DNA of 64,000 bases, from positions 1,969,710-2,033,709 of the forward strand of contig JAQFWX010000007.1 of NCBI GenBank assembly GCA_027605045.1. Reading direction: 5' to 3'. A model generated the notes under the pieces. That model saw nothing but the letters and a program-made list of their open reading frames with translations, ran no database searches and was not told the DNA's origin. Positions 29,769 to 44,074 of this stretch are shown piece by piece. Position 1 is the first letter of the stretch. The number at the start of each line of letters is the position of its first letter. Made by a program: the position numbers and the translations under genes. This DNA comes from Phallus indusiatus. Its lineage: Eukaryota; Basidiomycota; Agaricomycetes; Phallales; Phallaceae.

Positions 29769-32700
29769 ATGGCTGCTATTGCTGTGGCCGCCATGTCGAC
29801 AGCATCCAGGCCTGAAAGAACGTTCGGACAGATATGCCCCAATTTTCAGTCCTCAGGCGTTTGCTTAACTGAAGGTTGCCGCTATCGACACAATGTCCAG
29901 TTCTGCGCCATCTGTCGCGTTATCTGTACAAACGATTACACTTACAACGCTCATTTAAAGGGAAAGAGGCACGAGCGAAGCATACAACGCATCCAAAATG
30001 GTGACCAGACGTATTGCAAGCTCTGCGATGTCGTCGTACCGCTTGTTTCGCAGCTGCCACTGCACGTTCGTGGCAAACGCCACAGACAACTCTTGAGCGA
30101 GAATCCCGAGTGGCGAGCTAGCGACCCCACATCAGCCACTGCACCTTCTGATTTCATTCACTGCGAGACCTGTAATATATCTTTTCCATCTCAGCTTCAG
30201 GCGAGGCATCAGACCAGTTTTGTCCACAAAAAAAGGAGAGATTTTTCACTATTCAGGCGGCGTTTGAAGAGGCCGACAAGGACAAACATGGCGTCGAAGT
30301 CGATGGAGATTTGGATTTTGGATTTATTGAAACTGATAAGGCCGATCTTATTCACAAACTGAAGTTGGATATTGTACTCAAGGCTCGAGAGCGAGTGGTG
30401 GTATTGGAAGTGCGTTTGTCTTCCACCAAATCACGAATAAGGAAAAACTCAAAGTGCGTTCGGTTTATGAATGAAAAAATATTGTCTCTCGGTCTAAAAT
30501 ATACTCAATCAGCTTTTATCTTGAATATTTCGATACTCCTTGTTCCCTAACAATGGGTGCTCCGGAGAAAATAAATGTTTATTTTCATCCCGAAGGCCTT
30601 CCGGGACGCTTCAACGATCGCATAGAAATTATCTTCCAAGACCGCATGCTGCGAAATCAATTCGCGATCACCAGAACGATCAAGGCAGTTGTCGGAAATT
30701 CTGCCGATCTTGACTTCTTAAAACCAATTGCACCTTACAAGCCACCCGAGCGGGCTAACCTAGCGAAAGCCGAAGACGTCACGGTTGTTCGTGGTGTTCG
30801 CCCTCCTCAAATTGCTGAGATCGAATGGGCGATTGTGCTTCCTCGGTCATTACCCCCGGAAGCTCTGAAGACATTAATCAACTCAAAGAACCGTGGTCGC
30901 GTTGTAGATGCACTCAAAAGGGATTGGTTGCCTCCGCCCCCTTAGGTTGGATACGTATACTCGACACTTCCGGGTGCTTCTTCATGTGGAAGAACTTCAA
31001 ATGGAGTATGTATTCAACTTATATGGGCTTCGTTATGTAGCTACTTAGCCAACTGTTTTTTTCTCAGGAAAGATATTCAATACTATCGCAAATCAGCTGT
31101 TACGATGGATCCAGCTCCTCCAAACTATTATACGTCAGAATGACCTAATCTTGTCGTTCGCTTTAAGATTTAACTTTTTATTTTACTATTTTAGGCTCTC
31201 TGTTCCGGGACTTGCAGAGAAGAGACCAAGTATCATTGTTGGAGACAAAATTCTCGTTCAAAAAGTTGAAGATGCCGGAACGAGCAGGTATCTCGAAGGC
31301 TACGTACACCGAATTCGCCAAACAAACGTGGACTTACGATTCAACACCTCCTTTAAATCTCTCAAAGGCCAGAAATTCAATGTTCATTTCAGTGTTAACC
31401 GGACTCCACTCAAGAGAATGCATCAAGCTATCGCAACAGCCTTTTCGTCGGATAGAGTATTTTTCCCGACTCGGGCTCATACGACGAATCAAAAACGGGT
31501 TACGGAAGCACAAACCCGTTTGATCCGGACGGTTGATCGGACTATACAATCCAATCCCCCTCAATTACGTGCGGTTGCCACGATCCTCTTTACGCCCCCC
31601 GGCAGTGTCCCTTTTATCATCTTTGGACCGTAAGATCCTTTCTTCTCACGTCAATAAAAATCCTCTCACTGTTTTATTTCTCAGTCCTGGGACAGGGAAA
31701 ACAGTCACCGTCGTAGAATCTATTCGACAATTACTGTTAAAAGACTCACTGAACGCTCGCATACTGGCTTGTGCTCCAAGCAACTCCGCTGCCGACCTCC
31801 TGGCGGAGCGTTTAATCAGCAACATGAGCCCAACCCAATTGTTCAGATTAAACGCTCCGTCAAGGTCAAAGGACGCTATGCCCAAGATCTTGCTCCCATA
31901 TGCCTTGGTAAACGCCCAAGATACTTTCTCGATTCCACCTTTACCCGAGCTCGAAAGCTATAGGGTTATTGTTTGTACTTGTATCTCTGCATCTGTTACG
32001 TATGGTATTGGTATGACTCGCGGACATTTTACGCATATCTTTGTCGATGAGGCTGGGCAAGCTCAGGAACCTGAGATTATGATTCCTATTAAGACTATGG
32101 CTGATAATGAGGTACTTTTTTTGTTCTCTTCGTAAACTGTCACATTGATGGCTTCATATGCTAGACCAATATAATCCTATCTGGAGATCCAAAACAATTA
32201 GGCCCCATAGTTCGTTCATCCCTCGCTTCCCAATTCGGTTTGAAAACGAGTTACCTTGATCGTCTTATGTCGCGAGAGATTTATGATCCTCAATTGGGAG
32301 AAGGCATTTGGAAAGTCACCCCGTTCTGTTACATCATATCACACTAGCTCATATTTCAATTTCAGTTTCGTCAAATTAATCAAGAACTGGAGAAGTCACG
32401 TAGCAATTCTCCGGTACCCCAATGAACAGTTCTACAGAAACGATCTCGTGCCACACGGCGACGAAGTAGTAACTCACAGTTTATTACGCTCAAGCGAAGT
32501 AGTAAAACAAGGTTTCCCGGTTGTTTTCCACGGGATTGTGGGTAAGGATCTTCAAGAGGCGAGTTCGCCTTCGTTCTTCAACCCGGACGAAGCTTCTGTC
32601 GTGAAAGCCTATGTCGAAAGATTGCGTACAGATCAACGGCTCCGTCTCAAAGATAGTATGATTGGTGTTATAACTCCATATCATGCTCAAGTTATGAAAA

Positions 32701-33308
32701 TCCGGGCTTTGTTGAAGAAGAGCGGTTATGGTGAAATTAAAGTTGGAACCGTGGAAGAGTTTCAAGGACAGGTTGTGTTTCTTTCTATCGTATTTTGGCG
32801 CAACGGCTTAGATATTGTAATTTCGCAGGAACGCCGGGTCATTGTTGTCTCAGCTGTGCGAAGTAGCATACAACACATTGAATTTGATCTCAAACACACC
32901 CTTGGATTCGTTGCGAATCCACGGCGTTTCAATGGTATTTTTTTTTCATCTCTCGAAACGAGGGTGTTTATTTTTGCATTACCCTTTTTTTCAGTGACAG
33001 TCACTCGGGCCCAGGCTCTTCTCATAATAGTAGGAGATCCCTACGTTTTATCCCTGGACCCCTTGTGGAGGGGATTTATGAACTACGTCTATCTGGAAGG
33101 TGGATGGAAAGGCGCCAAACCTGACTGGGACACGAAGGCTCCTGTTACTTCTGAAGACTACGCTCCGGCTCTTCGAGAGGCAGCTGAAAAAGATATAGAC
33201 GCCTGGATGGAGCGTACAAGAACGATGATACTCGAGAATAGCGAAAGACTGCAGGATATGGATGATGACGATGCCCATGTGGACCGTCCATGGAGGGAAG
33301 CGGAATAA
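29769..33308 (+). CDS. MOV10/SDE3-like RNA helicase 2 (frame broken)
   Basis: Tandem paralogue of the helicase at 23908, with the same nine-exon layout: 29769-30453, 30513-31005, 31068-31133, 31195-31629, 31685-32111, 32165 to about 32320, 32366-32771, 32829-32934 and 32995-33308. The first finger is a proper C-X8-C-X4-C-X3-H. Three C2H2/matrin fingers follow, then [40 protein letters not shown] and TRAQALL. Homology requires a frame change in a 7-A run near 30226, another in a C run near 30938, and the donor after exon 6 (about 32311) reads GAAAGT where GTAAGT is expected. Either these are assembly indels or the copy is a young pseudogene. The core motifs downstream are otherwise well kept. 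I chose the ATG at 29769 because the longer upstream frame starts at TTG. Confidence 0.75.
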
Positions 33309-33449
33309 GAAAAACAGGCCCAAGATGGCCGTATAAGTTTTTCTTATTCCATTTTCAAACATGTTGGTGGTTCTCGTTTTTGAATTCTCATATATGAAAT
33401 GGATAGGTATAAAATATTAAAAAAGGAAAAAAAAAGCTAAAGATACATT

Positions 33450-35057
33450 TTAAGAGAATAGTTTGTTTACGGATGTATTACCCTCTTGGTTCTTCTTCAA
33501 AACCTTTTATATGAAGGTCAGCGTTTTGTTTATTAAATAGTATTTGAAATATAACCAACCTTGGCAACTGCAAACTCAAAATCTTCCTGAGTGACATGTT
33601 GACGTCGTTCGCGCAAAGCATACATTCCTGAATCATAGGGTTAGAATATGGCTTTGGGTCAAAACGCTGAAAATTAGTCTTACCAGCTTCAGTACAGATA
33701 CCTCGTACTTCGGCTCCGGAACACTGGCCCATCTTTTCGGCGAGTGCTCGCAAGTTAATACCACGTTGTAGAGACATCTGCTCAGGGTTGAGTATATCAA
33801 CAAAAGGGGCTTGGCACAAAGAACCAGATTTGATGTTCACTTGCCTTACGAGAGTGAATTCGGAGAATGCTCACACGGGCTTCTGGGCCCGGTGGTGGGA
33901 ACTCGATTTTACGGTCAATACGGCCGGGTCGGAGTAAAGCAGCATCCAGAATGTCTGGAAGACTTGGATGTTAGTCACCAATTCTTTACTACTACGTGAA
34001 CTCAGTGAAGTGTTACCTATTCGATTTGTTGCCATGATAACCTAAAAACGCAATTCCTGAGTAAAGTTTATAACGAGACATTGATTCAAACGCGTACCTT
34101 GATGTTCTTCGTAGACTCAAACCCATCTAGCTGGTTCAACAGTTCCAACATTGTCCGTTGTACTTCGGAGTCGCTGCTTCCACTTCCACCATCACCACGC
34201 GAACTTCCGATACTATCGATTTCATCCATGAAGATAATACTGGGAGCGTGTTCACGAGCCATGACGAAAAGCTCTCGGACCATACGACTCCCCTCGCCAA
34301 TGTACTTCTGAACCAACTCACTTCCACTAACACGTATGAAGCAGCAATCAGTATGATGGGCGACGGCTCTAGCAAGCAGTGTTTTTCCAGTTCCTGGTGG
34401 TCCGTACAACAAGACACCTTTGGGTTGGGCTATACCCAACGCTTCGAAGAGTTCTGGGTGTTTGACAGGCAGCTCAATGACTTCTTTGATTTCTTTGATT
34501 TGCTTGTCTAGACCACCGACCATTTCATATGTACTGTCTGGGACTTTTTCGACCATCATGAGTGAAACAAGAGGGTCGACTTTGTTTGGCAGGATTTTGT
34601 GGAGAGTATACGAGTCTGACCGGAGGGCGACGCGCAACGAAGGTGTTAGTAGAGAGGCATCAATTTCAGTTGAGTCAAAGTCCACGACTGGTTAATTATT
34701 TGAGTGACACATAAGACGAACTATGATCACGAGAACGTACTGTATTTGCCTTCTGGTTGTACCTTAACGAGAACCTTGTTCTTTCCCATAACTTTGACTA
34801 CTTCTCCAACATAGCTACCGGGTTCATGAAGTAGCTGTAACTCTTCACGTAAAAGTCGAACTAAAAAGGCTATTAGCATCTATGTTTTCGTAGAATTAGA
34901 CTCGCCACACACCCCGAGCATTCAAAGCGTTTCTCTGAGCTTCCAACCGCCGTAAATTTTGTGTTTTGTGGTTGATGGTGAGTTCAGCTGCTTCTATCTT
35001 AGCTTGGTAGTAAGCCTTAATCCCTTCTTGGTTGTTCAAAGGCGCTGATACAGTCAT
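33450..35057 (-). CDS. RPT6: 26S proteasome regulatory ATPase Rpt6 (PSMC5/Sug1)
   Basis: An AAA+ subunit of the 19S proteasome base ring that unfolds ubiquitinated substrates. Eight exons: 35057-34913, 34860-34741, 34687-34098, 34041-34017, 33954-33845, 33777-33684, 33627-33560 and 33503-33450. The N-terminal coiled coil leads into the diagnostic Rpt6 text [19 protein letters not shown]. Walker A GPPGTGKT, Walker B IIFMDEID, the MATNRI region, and the arginine-finger region [14 protein letters not shown] follow. The C-terminus reads SVNKLFS. The length fits the ~400-residue family. The fifth intron begins GCAAGT, a GC-AG intron; the others begin GT. It is convergent with the downstream end of helicase 2 (142 bp apart). 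The start codon was chosen because the next upstream frame is not open. Confidence 0.95.
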
Positions 35058-35523
35058 TGTCGAGCTCGTCGAGGCTGAGGGTTTTTGGACAGTGAGTGAC
35101 GCGTCGTTGTAGTTACGTAAGCAGTTTTACTCAGGGAATCGTGTCACAACTGTGTGTCACATATCGTGTGACACTAAGTCGATCGCCGTTTTGGTTGCAC
35201 GCCGCAGTCGTTCAGGAATAGAGTGATCTTCTGGAAGGTAAAAGGGTACGTTTCTCTTCGAAAATTTATTCTCTTCCATGTTTTATTAAATCGTAATGAT
35301 TTTAGCATTATTCCTCTCATAAACGACGAAACTTGTGCATTAGCGTGTTCTCATAATCACCCGAATATCATTCGCCAAATAGAAGCACGGACGTTTAGCC
35401 TCGCATAAAGATATCCGATCTCCCCCAACAAAACTAGGTACGGCGTGCGTGGACTGTCTTTCTCCTCGTCTGCTTTATCCCCGTCTCTTCGAGAGTTCTA
35501 GATATTCCCCCCGATATATCCAG

Positions 35524-37279
35524 ATGAACGGACCACCAGTCTACACGCCACCACCCCCGCCCCCACCTCCACCTCCACCACCCCTCAAACCCAGCAAAGA
35601 CCTTTCTATTTTTCCATCACCAGGGGTCCGGATGAGATTCTTCCCAATTGTCTCTATCTAGGAGGGTCAGTAATTACATCTACGTCTGGTTGCTATTGAC
35701 ATACTGCTTTCATTTTCGTTTGATCATCAAAGGTTATCGGCAGCGTTGGATTCCGAAATGATGAGTGTGCTGGGCATTACACATATCCTGTCTGTATGTC
35801 CGGAGTGCACGTGGGACGTCCCGTGAGCATCTTCTCATGATACCTCCCCGGGCCATATTGAAATTATATACTTAGAACACACATGTCCATTCACGTCGAC
35901 GATACCCCAGATGAAAATATTCTTATTCGATTGCCAGAGGCCTGCGATTTCATTCAACGCGCTATAGATTCTGGTGGAAAGATCTTCGTTCATTGTATGA
36001 TGGGTGTTTCACGTAGTGTCACCGTTGTTTGCGCTTATTGTAAGGCATCGTGTCGTCCTATTCATCTGTATCTAAATTACATTTTAATGTACTCTTATAT
36101 CAGTGATGAAGTCGCAAGGAATATCTGCTAAGGACGCCATGGCATATATCAAATCGAGTGAGTGTTCCTTTAAACTGGCGATCTGACACTTATCTATCCA
36201 TTTTGATAAGAGCGTCCGGTGGCTCGCCCGAACTACGGCTTTATCGAACAACTAGATGTATGGCAAGCGTGCGAGTATGCTCCCACCATCGTTCATCCCG
36301 CATAGTACGTTCTTAACCATCGAAATCAACTCTGTTTCTTTGTTTGACGATGGGAAGTGTCGCATGGAAAAGGAAACATGACGATGAACACGGTCTCTTA
36401 TTATCAAATGTATCAGAACCTACCCGTCTCGCGGATAAACTCTACATCATTGAGTCAGATCATCTACATTGTCCCCATCTGCCCATTCCTCTCGCTTAAA
36501 CGTGTTTTTTCTTCTCCTAGGGATTTACCTTCAAACGCACAGTCACTAGCATCTTTCTTGCGACGCAATAACATTACTCACCTTCTCACGCTTACTCCTT
36601 ATCAACCCATATCAATGTCTGAGTCAACGCCAGTAGTTGACCGCTGTCATCTGAACCTTTCAGACGGATTATCTGAAGACCTGGTCTTGCATCTTCCCGA
36701 AGCTATCACTTTTATAGATAATGGAATGAAGGACATCTTGCAGCGGCAACAGGAGCAAGGCGATGGGGCTGTTTTAGTTCATTCATTCGATCTCACGAGA
36801 ATATGCATCACGATTTGTGCCTATTGTAAGTCATCCCGGTTTTTTATTTATCCGCCAATAGCTTATTCATCCCTGTTTTATAGGGATGTCTTCGCGTAAA
36901 TTAGACGTTCCTAGCGCTTTTCGGCTACTTGATGTCGGTAAGATCTCTTATTCCGATTTCCCAGATAATTGCCAGAACCTCGGACAATGTTTTTTTTATA
37001 GGTTTACCTTTATATAGCCCAACAGCTGAATTCACAGCTTTAATGGCTTTGTATGAGGCTTGCAACGGTGAACCCACTCCCGATCATCCCGAAATACTAG
37101 CATTCAGACAACGGAAGAAGGAAGAAGAAGAAAACAGGAAGTTCAGAGGCTTCCGACAAAATATGGACGCTCCATGGATAATGTGGCAACCTCCTATGAC
37201 CAGTAGTACTAGTGGATTATCTGCTAAGGAAAAGGAAGCTTCAAGTTCAAAAAGCAGTCAAGGTATTCTACGATTTTGA
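35524..37279 (+). CDS. Two-domain dual-specificity phosphatase-like protein
   Basis: A cysteine-based protein phosphatase of the atypical dual-specificity type. It starts with a poly-Pro N-terminus. The first domain has EILPNCLYLGG, LSALDSEMM, ITHILSV and the active-site loop HCMMGVSRS (about 35991-36017), fitting HCX5RS. A second domain follows, with NNITHLLTLTPYQPI, LHLPEAITFID and, at the loop position, HSFDLTRI. Its catalytic Cys is Ser, so it is probably a dead, structural or regulatory domain. The C-terminal tail is acidic, then Ser-rich. About seven introns. The join between the poly-Pro exon and domain 1 (near 35625, GGGG run) and the join before domain 2 (about 36480-36518) are uncertain. 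Substrate unknown. Confidence 0.75.
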
Positions 37280-37829
37280 TTCCTACGACTAGTTTATACG
37301 CAGTTTTTTACCCATTCTTGATTATCGTTCTGTCCTTGAGCTTCATGTAATTTTCGATATATTATTCTGTGTACGGCATACATTGTACATGTATTATACA
37401 TTATACATACGCTCTGATACCGGCGAATAAGCCACATGTACCGAAGCCCACGCCCTGATCCCCGCAGTTGCTTTATTGTAACAGCCTGAGAGTCTAAACT
37501 AGTGGGAGGAATTCAAGGGGTTCTTCATGCACCTTGAAGCTTGAAGCTTGAAGACTTTGTCTTTGATACTCTCGTAGGCATAGGGCAACGCCCCCAGGGA
37601 CTTACAATTAACACACACTCGTAGGCTGCATGCTGCAGTGTCTCACTTAATATATAAATTGGGTTTATTTCATTCCAGCGTTGTTTGACGCGCTATTGGA
37701 GTAATAATACTTAACTCTTCAAAACATGTCAACATTTATGTAATATACACATATGCATAGCATTTTGAGTAGTACGGGGGTGCTGGATCAGCCTGGGCTA
37801 GCCGTTTTTTGTTTTACTGTCATTGATAT
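37280..37829. other. Intergenic, no gene seen
   Basis: AT-rich sequence downstream of the phosphatase gene, with no recognisable coding or repeat structure apart from a GAAGCTT-type direct repeat at about 37540-37555. Confidence 0.4.
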
Positions 37830-38870
37830 CACTTATTTAATCATTACTACTATTATCGATATCCGTAATCTGGGTTTCATTTCTATTTCTGATGCATGTT
37901 CCCCGCGGTGTATAAACCTTATAAGCGGGTATTCGGCTTTAATTTTTTTCATATCCTCCAGCACGGTCAACACTTTTCTGCACAGGGGTCGTTCTGGACA
38001 ATCTTGGTCACAAGTCTGCAAAAGAAACAAGATTAAGAAACGACGCACGTCCACATCTACTTCAAAGCAATAGTTATCCCATCCACAATGAAGGTCTTTC
38101 TTCAATAGGATAATATTTTGGATGGAGTCAATTTTTGACGGACCCGGGCCCACATGAGAGTTGATAGCGGGGTCCGTGATTATGATCTTTCGTTCATCAA
38201 CACTGAAGACGATTCAGATATACCCTTACTATAATTTTGGAGTGGTGGACACTTTGTCATGACAGGGTGATCCGTTGGGAAGTACTTCTCATAAAGGTCC
38301 TTTCACATGCTTCAGAATGCACTGAGTAAAATGGTCCCGAAAGAGTGCATCTAATGGACGTATATTGAGGTCGTCACCGATGTGATCCAATTTGAGTTTT
38401 TTCCCGCAATATCATCGTAGTCCCGTACAAATGGCAAAATGGTGTAATCGTCCTAGATAGTTTTGGTCTCAAGTCCGCAAAAGCAACGAGATTAAAGAAT
38501 TGCGCACGTCAACATCTACTCCAAAGCAATAATCATCCCATGCCTGATGCAGGTCCTTCTTCAATAAGATAATATTTTGGATAGAATCAATTTTTGCGGG
38601 ACCGCCCACATCAGAGTTGATAGCTACTAGTATCGCTGGATCCGTGATTTGTTCAAAACATTTTGTCCTTCCACCGCAACAAAATCAAGAAGATGGTGTA
38701 TAAGGCAATATCGATATCATAGGCAATATTGAACAAACCTCTTGTTGGTGAGCTCGCGGGAAAATATGAGCTGCCTCAACGCGCTCGTAACGACCGTGAT
38801 GGCGGGATCCCGTTCTCTAGTGCGATTGCGACAATACGATCTCTAACGATTAAGATGCACTCAATAAGTA
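37830..38870 (-). pseudogene. Two decayed HNH-type protein copies
   Basis: Minus-strand relatives of the protein encoded at 39681-40826. One copy (about 38870-38230) keeps HNH-core text (RYERVEAAHIFPREL, out of frame with its upstream part), PAKIDSIQNIILLKKDLH, and RPLDALFRDHF, with stops between. The second (about 38210-37830) directly follows it and keeps PSKIDSIQNIILLKKDLH. Both keep a very short intron-like GTGCG...GCAG segment after the conserved VDVD. They are inactive tandem fragments. Confidence 0.65.
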
Positions 38871-39231
38871 AGCAAAGGTAGATGGAGATTAGTACCGACT
38901 CTTGGCTCTGTCATTCGCACAAAGGCCCGGGGATAGCATGGACGTGGGGGTAGATCTTGAAGATTCACTTAAGGGCATTGAATTGTATGTTTCTCAGAGT
39001 GTTTTATCTAGGAAATAAACCTACCTGGTGTTAGCAATAATACATAATGCCCTTCCAAAACCACTTCGGTACTGTCGTCTGGAACTCTGTCGCCGATCTA
39101 ACACAGAATTTGAAAGCCCATTGATCGTCAGCGGAAATTATAACCCCTAAAATGACATTCAGCTCCTACCAAGTTATCAGTCCGTGTCCGAAAGCTAGCA
39201 ATCAATTTCAAGTAAACGGACCTGCAAATGT
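38871..39231. other. Intergenic, no gene seen
   Basis: Presumably includes the degraded 5' part of the HNH-type pseudogene. No recognisable motif. Confidence 0.3.
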
Positions 39232-39368
39232 CGCAAAAATCGACAGTGCCTTATAAACGAGTTAAGGCGCTAACTTCACATTTTATCACATTTATCGGTT
39301 AATAAAGAACTGTAAATCGACACTTAATAGCGCCTTGACTCGTATATAAGGCACTTGACATTTTTGCG
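39232..39368. repeat. 137-bp foldback element
   Basis: Inverted repeats of about 42 bp (CGCAAAAATCGACAGTGCC at the left, GGCACTTGACATTTTTGCG at the right, continuing inward through AAGGCGCTA/TAGCGCCTT). The spacer is about 50 bp and there is no coding capacity. It has MITE or foldback character; the target duplication is not clear. Confidence 0.65.
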
Positions 39369-39680
39369 CGTGTAGAATCAACAGAAAATCGACTTTCCAT
39401 CTGAACAGTGCGAAGATTAGTGAACAGGTTGGAGTTCTGAATTTTAATGAATTCGGATCTGAGTGAAATAGCATACAAATGAGGGGTTTATATGGATTTT
39501 AGATGCACATATATCGGAGAAATAATTAGTCATAGAAACGAGTCATGGAACGAGTCAAAGAAATAGTTTGGATAGGAAGGGTACCCTTAAAGGGATCTGC
39601 CGGACCAATAGGGGGTCAAACTAGTCTGCATTCTCCATCCGGTGTTACAAACACAGAAACGAGCAATAGGCGTATACACT

Positions 39681-40826
39681 ATGTCGGAAAATAAATACAG
39701 AAATGTATTTGTTTATGATTGGGAAGGAAATATCATCTCTGGTCAGTTTATCTCAAGTAATTTTACTAAATATCGTGACTGGCTTCAGGTTTCTGGCAGT
39801 ACAATTTGATAGATTGGAAGGAATTTTCCTGAATTCTTATGAGTTTCCCCTCGACAGAGAAACAGTGGTCTTTCTTCTACCTAACGGACGATGGAATAGA
39901 TGCCGAGGTTCTTGAAGACGATGACGAGATTGTCCCGCCAGGGGAGTATGTGCTACTCACAACAGGTATGTTATTGTCTATTAGGGTGATGTGTATGCTA
40001 AAAGTCGGATTCAAAGATCTTTCGGCACGTCCGCGCATTCTATCCTTGGAAGAGACCGAGTCAAAAGTTTGCATCGGTTTGCACTTCGAGTCGTCATTTC
40101 ATCACTGAAATAATTAGCAGACATCTTTCTATCGTGATCGTACTAGAGAACGTGATCCATACTGTCTCATCACAAAAATTTGCCACCATGCCGGATGTTT
40201 TGAACGCTTTGAGGTTGTTCATATCTTTCCACGGGCGCATCAGAAGGAGGTTTGTTGAGATGTGGCTCCACAATCCTTCTCGTTAACGAATTTGCTGTAG
40301 TGGATGGAGAAACAGTTCTCTAGCAAAATTACGGATCCTGCTCCTGATAGCCACGTGGGAGGTCCATCGAAAATTGATTCAATACAAAATACCATCCTTC
40401 TGAAGGCAGATCTTCACCCTGGCTGGGACGACTATTCTTTCGGCATTGATCCAGATGTACGCAACTTGAATTTATTTTTTCCTGCCCGCAGAGCTTCATC
40501 AAGCCCCTTTACAGAGAAATTACCTCGTTGTTCCATTTGTGCCTGGGTATGAGGATATCGCGGGAAAGACGCTTAGTCTAGACCATATTCAAGATCCAGA
40601 TTTACGTCCGCTCGATGATCTTTTGCGCGATCACTTCCTTCAGGGAGTTTATAGTAAAATGAAAGGAGCTGGGGAACCCAGTTGGGACTATGAAGCCATG
40701 TTTTCGCCTGGGTGTTTCGACCTTTCGCAAATGGACACGGGGGGAACACTAGAGGGTCGTGATCGGCTAGAGCTTGCTTTGGCTGATCGTCTTCATACAA
40801 CGATGGTTGAACAAGAGCTAAATTAG
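39681..40826 (+). CDS. HNH-nuclease-fold protein (basidiomycete family)
   Basis: Belongs to an expanded basidiomycete family with an HNH endonuclease-like domain and unknown cellular role. The first exon starts MSENKYRNVFVYDWEG. Later exons give EVLEDDDEIVPPGEYVLL, then the HNH core RDPYCLITKICHHAGC and EVVHIFPRAHQKE (40150-40245). After an intron (about 40246-40294) come PSKIDSIQNTILLKADLHP and the C-terminal RPLDDLLRDHFLQGVYSKM, ending at 40826. A frame problem lies near 39825-39840 and another beside a T run near 40475-40490, so either the exon model is incomplete or there are indels. Two decayed relatives lie just upstream on the other strand. Confidence 0.65.
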
Positions 40827-41160
40827 ATTGAACAGCTTGATGTAATTACACACTATTAATAGTTTTACTGTCTGTGCGATGCAATAGTTGTGCAATAGTT
40901 AACCTTGAAGTGCTGAAACACGTCTAGATATTATGGATATCTAAGGAATTCGGCAACTGAGGATCTAGTAAGTAGTAAATTTAAATAATAAAGAACGAAA
41001 GGAAAGAGGTTCTTAACAAGTAGTAAATGTAGGTACTACTAGGCGGAGAAAAAACAATTGATCAAAGATCGTGACGCGTGACGCCTCGAGTCACAGCGGA
41101 CTCAGTTTCCGGAAACAGTCTACAACTTATCATCATCCACCTTCCTTCTCCACTCTCAAC
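40827..41160. other. Intergenic; calcineurin 5' region
   Basis: No gene seen. CT-rich text at about 41135-41158 precedes the calcineurin start codon, a common fungal pre-start pattern. Confidence 0.4.
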
Positions 41161-43770
<2,610 letters not shown>

Positions 43771-44074
43771 GATGAGACTTTACGTTTTTTTACTTCGAAC
43801 AATCGTAGTATAATAGTCGTCTTCTTTTTTCCTTCTCGTATACCATTTTTTGAGACTTGTATTCGATATTCCGTAAGCATGTTATTAACTACAAAAAATT
43901 GACAATAAGGTAATTTATATATGAGAATTATGATGACATGTCATGTCATGTGGCACTACTGGCTGAGGCCCGGCGTGTCGAAAGTGCGCCATCAATGAAG
44001 TCAACAGAATTTTGAATTGCTACGCTTTAGATTGTGTATACATGTTGAATTGGTATATAATTAGCGAACGGATG
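43771..44074. other. Convergent intergenic region
   Basis: About 300 bp between the 3' ends of calcineurin A and the minus-strand nuclease/phosphatase gene. It holds AT-rich 3' untranslated sequence with no other feature seen. Confidence 0.4.
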
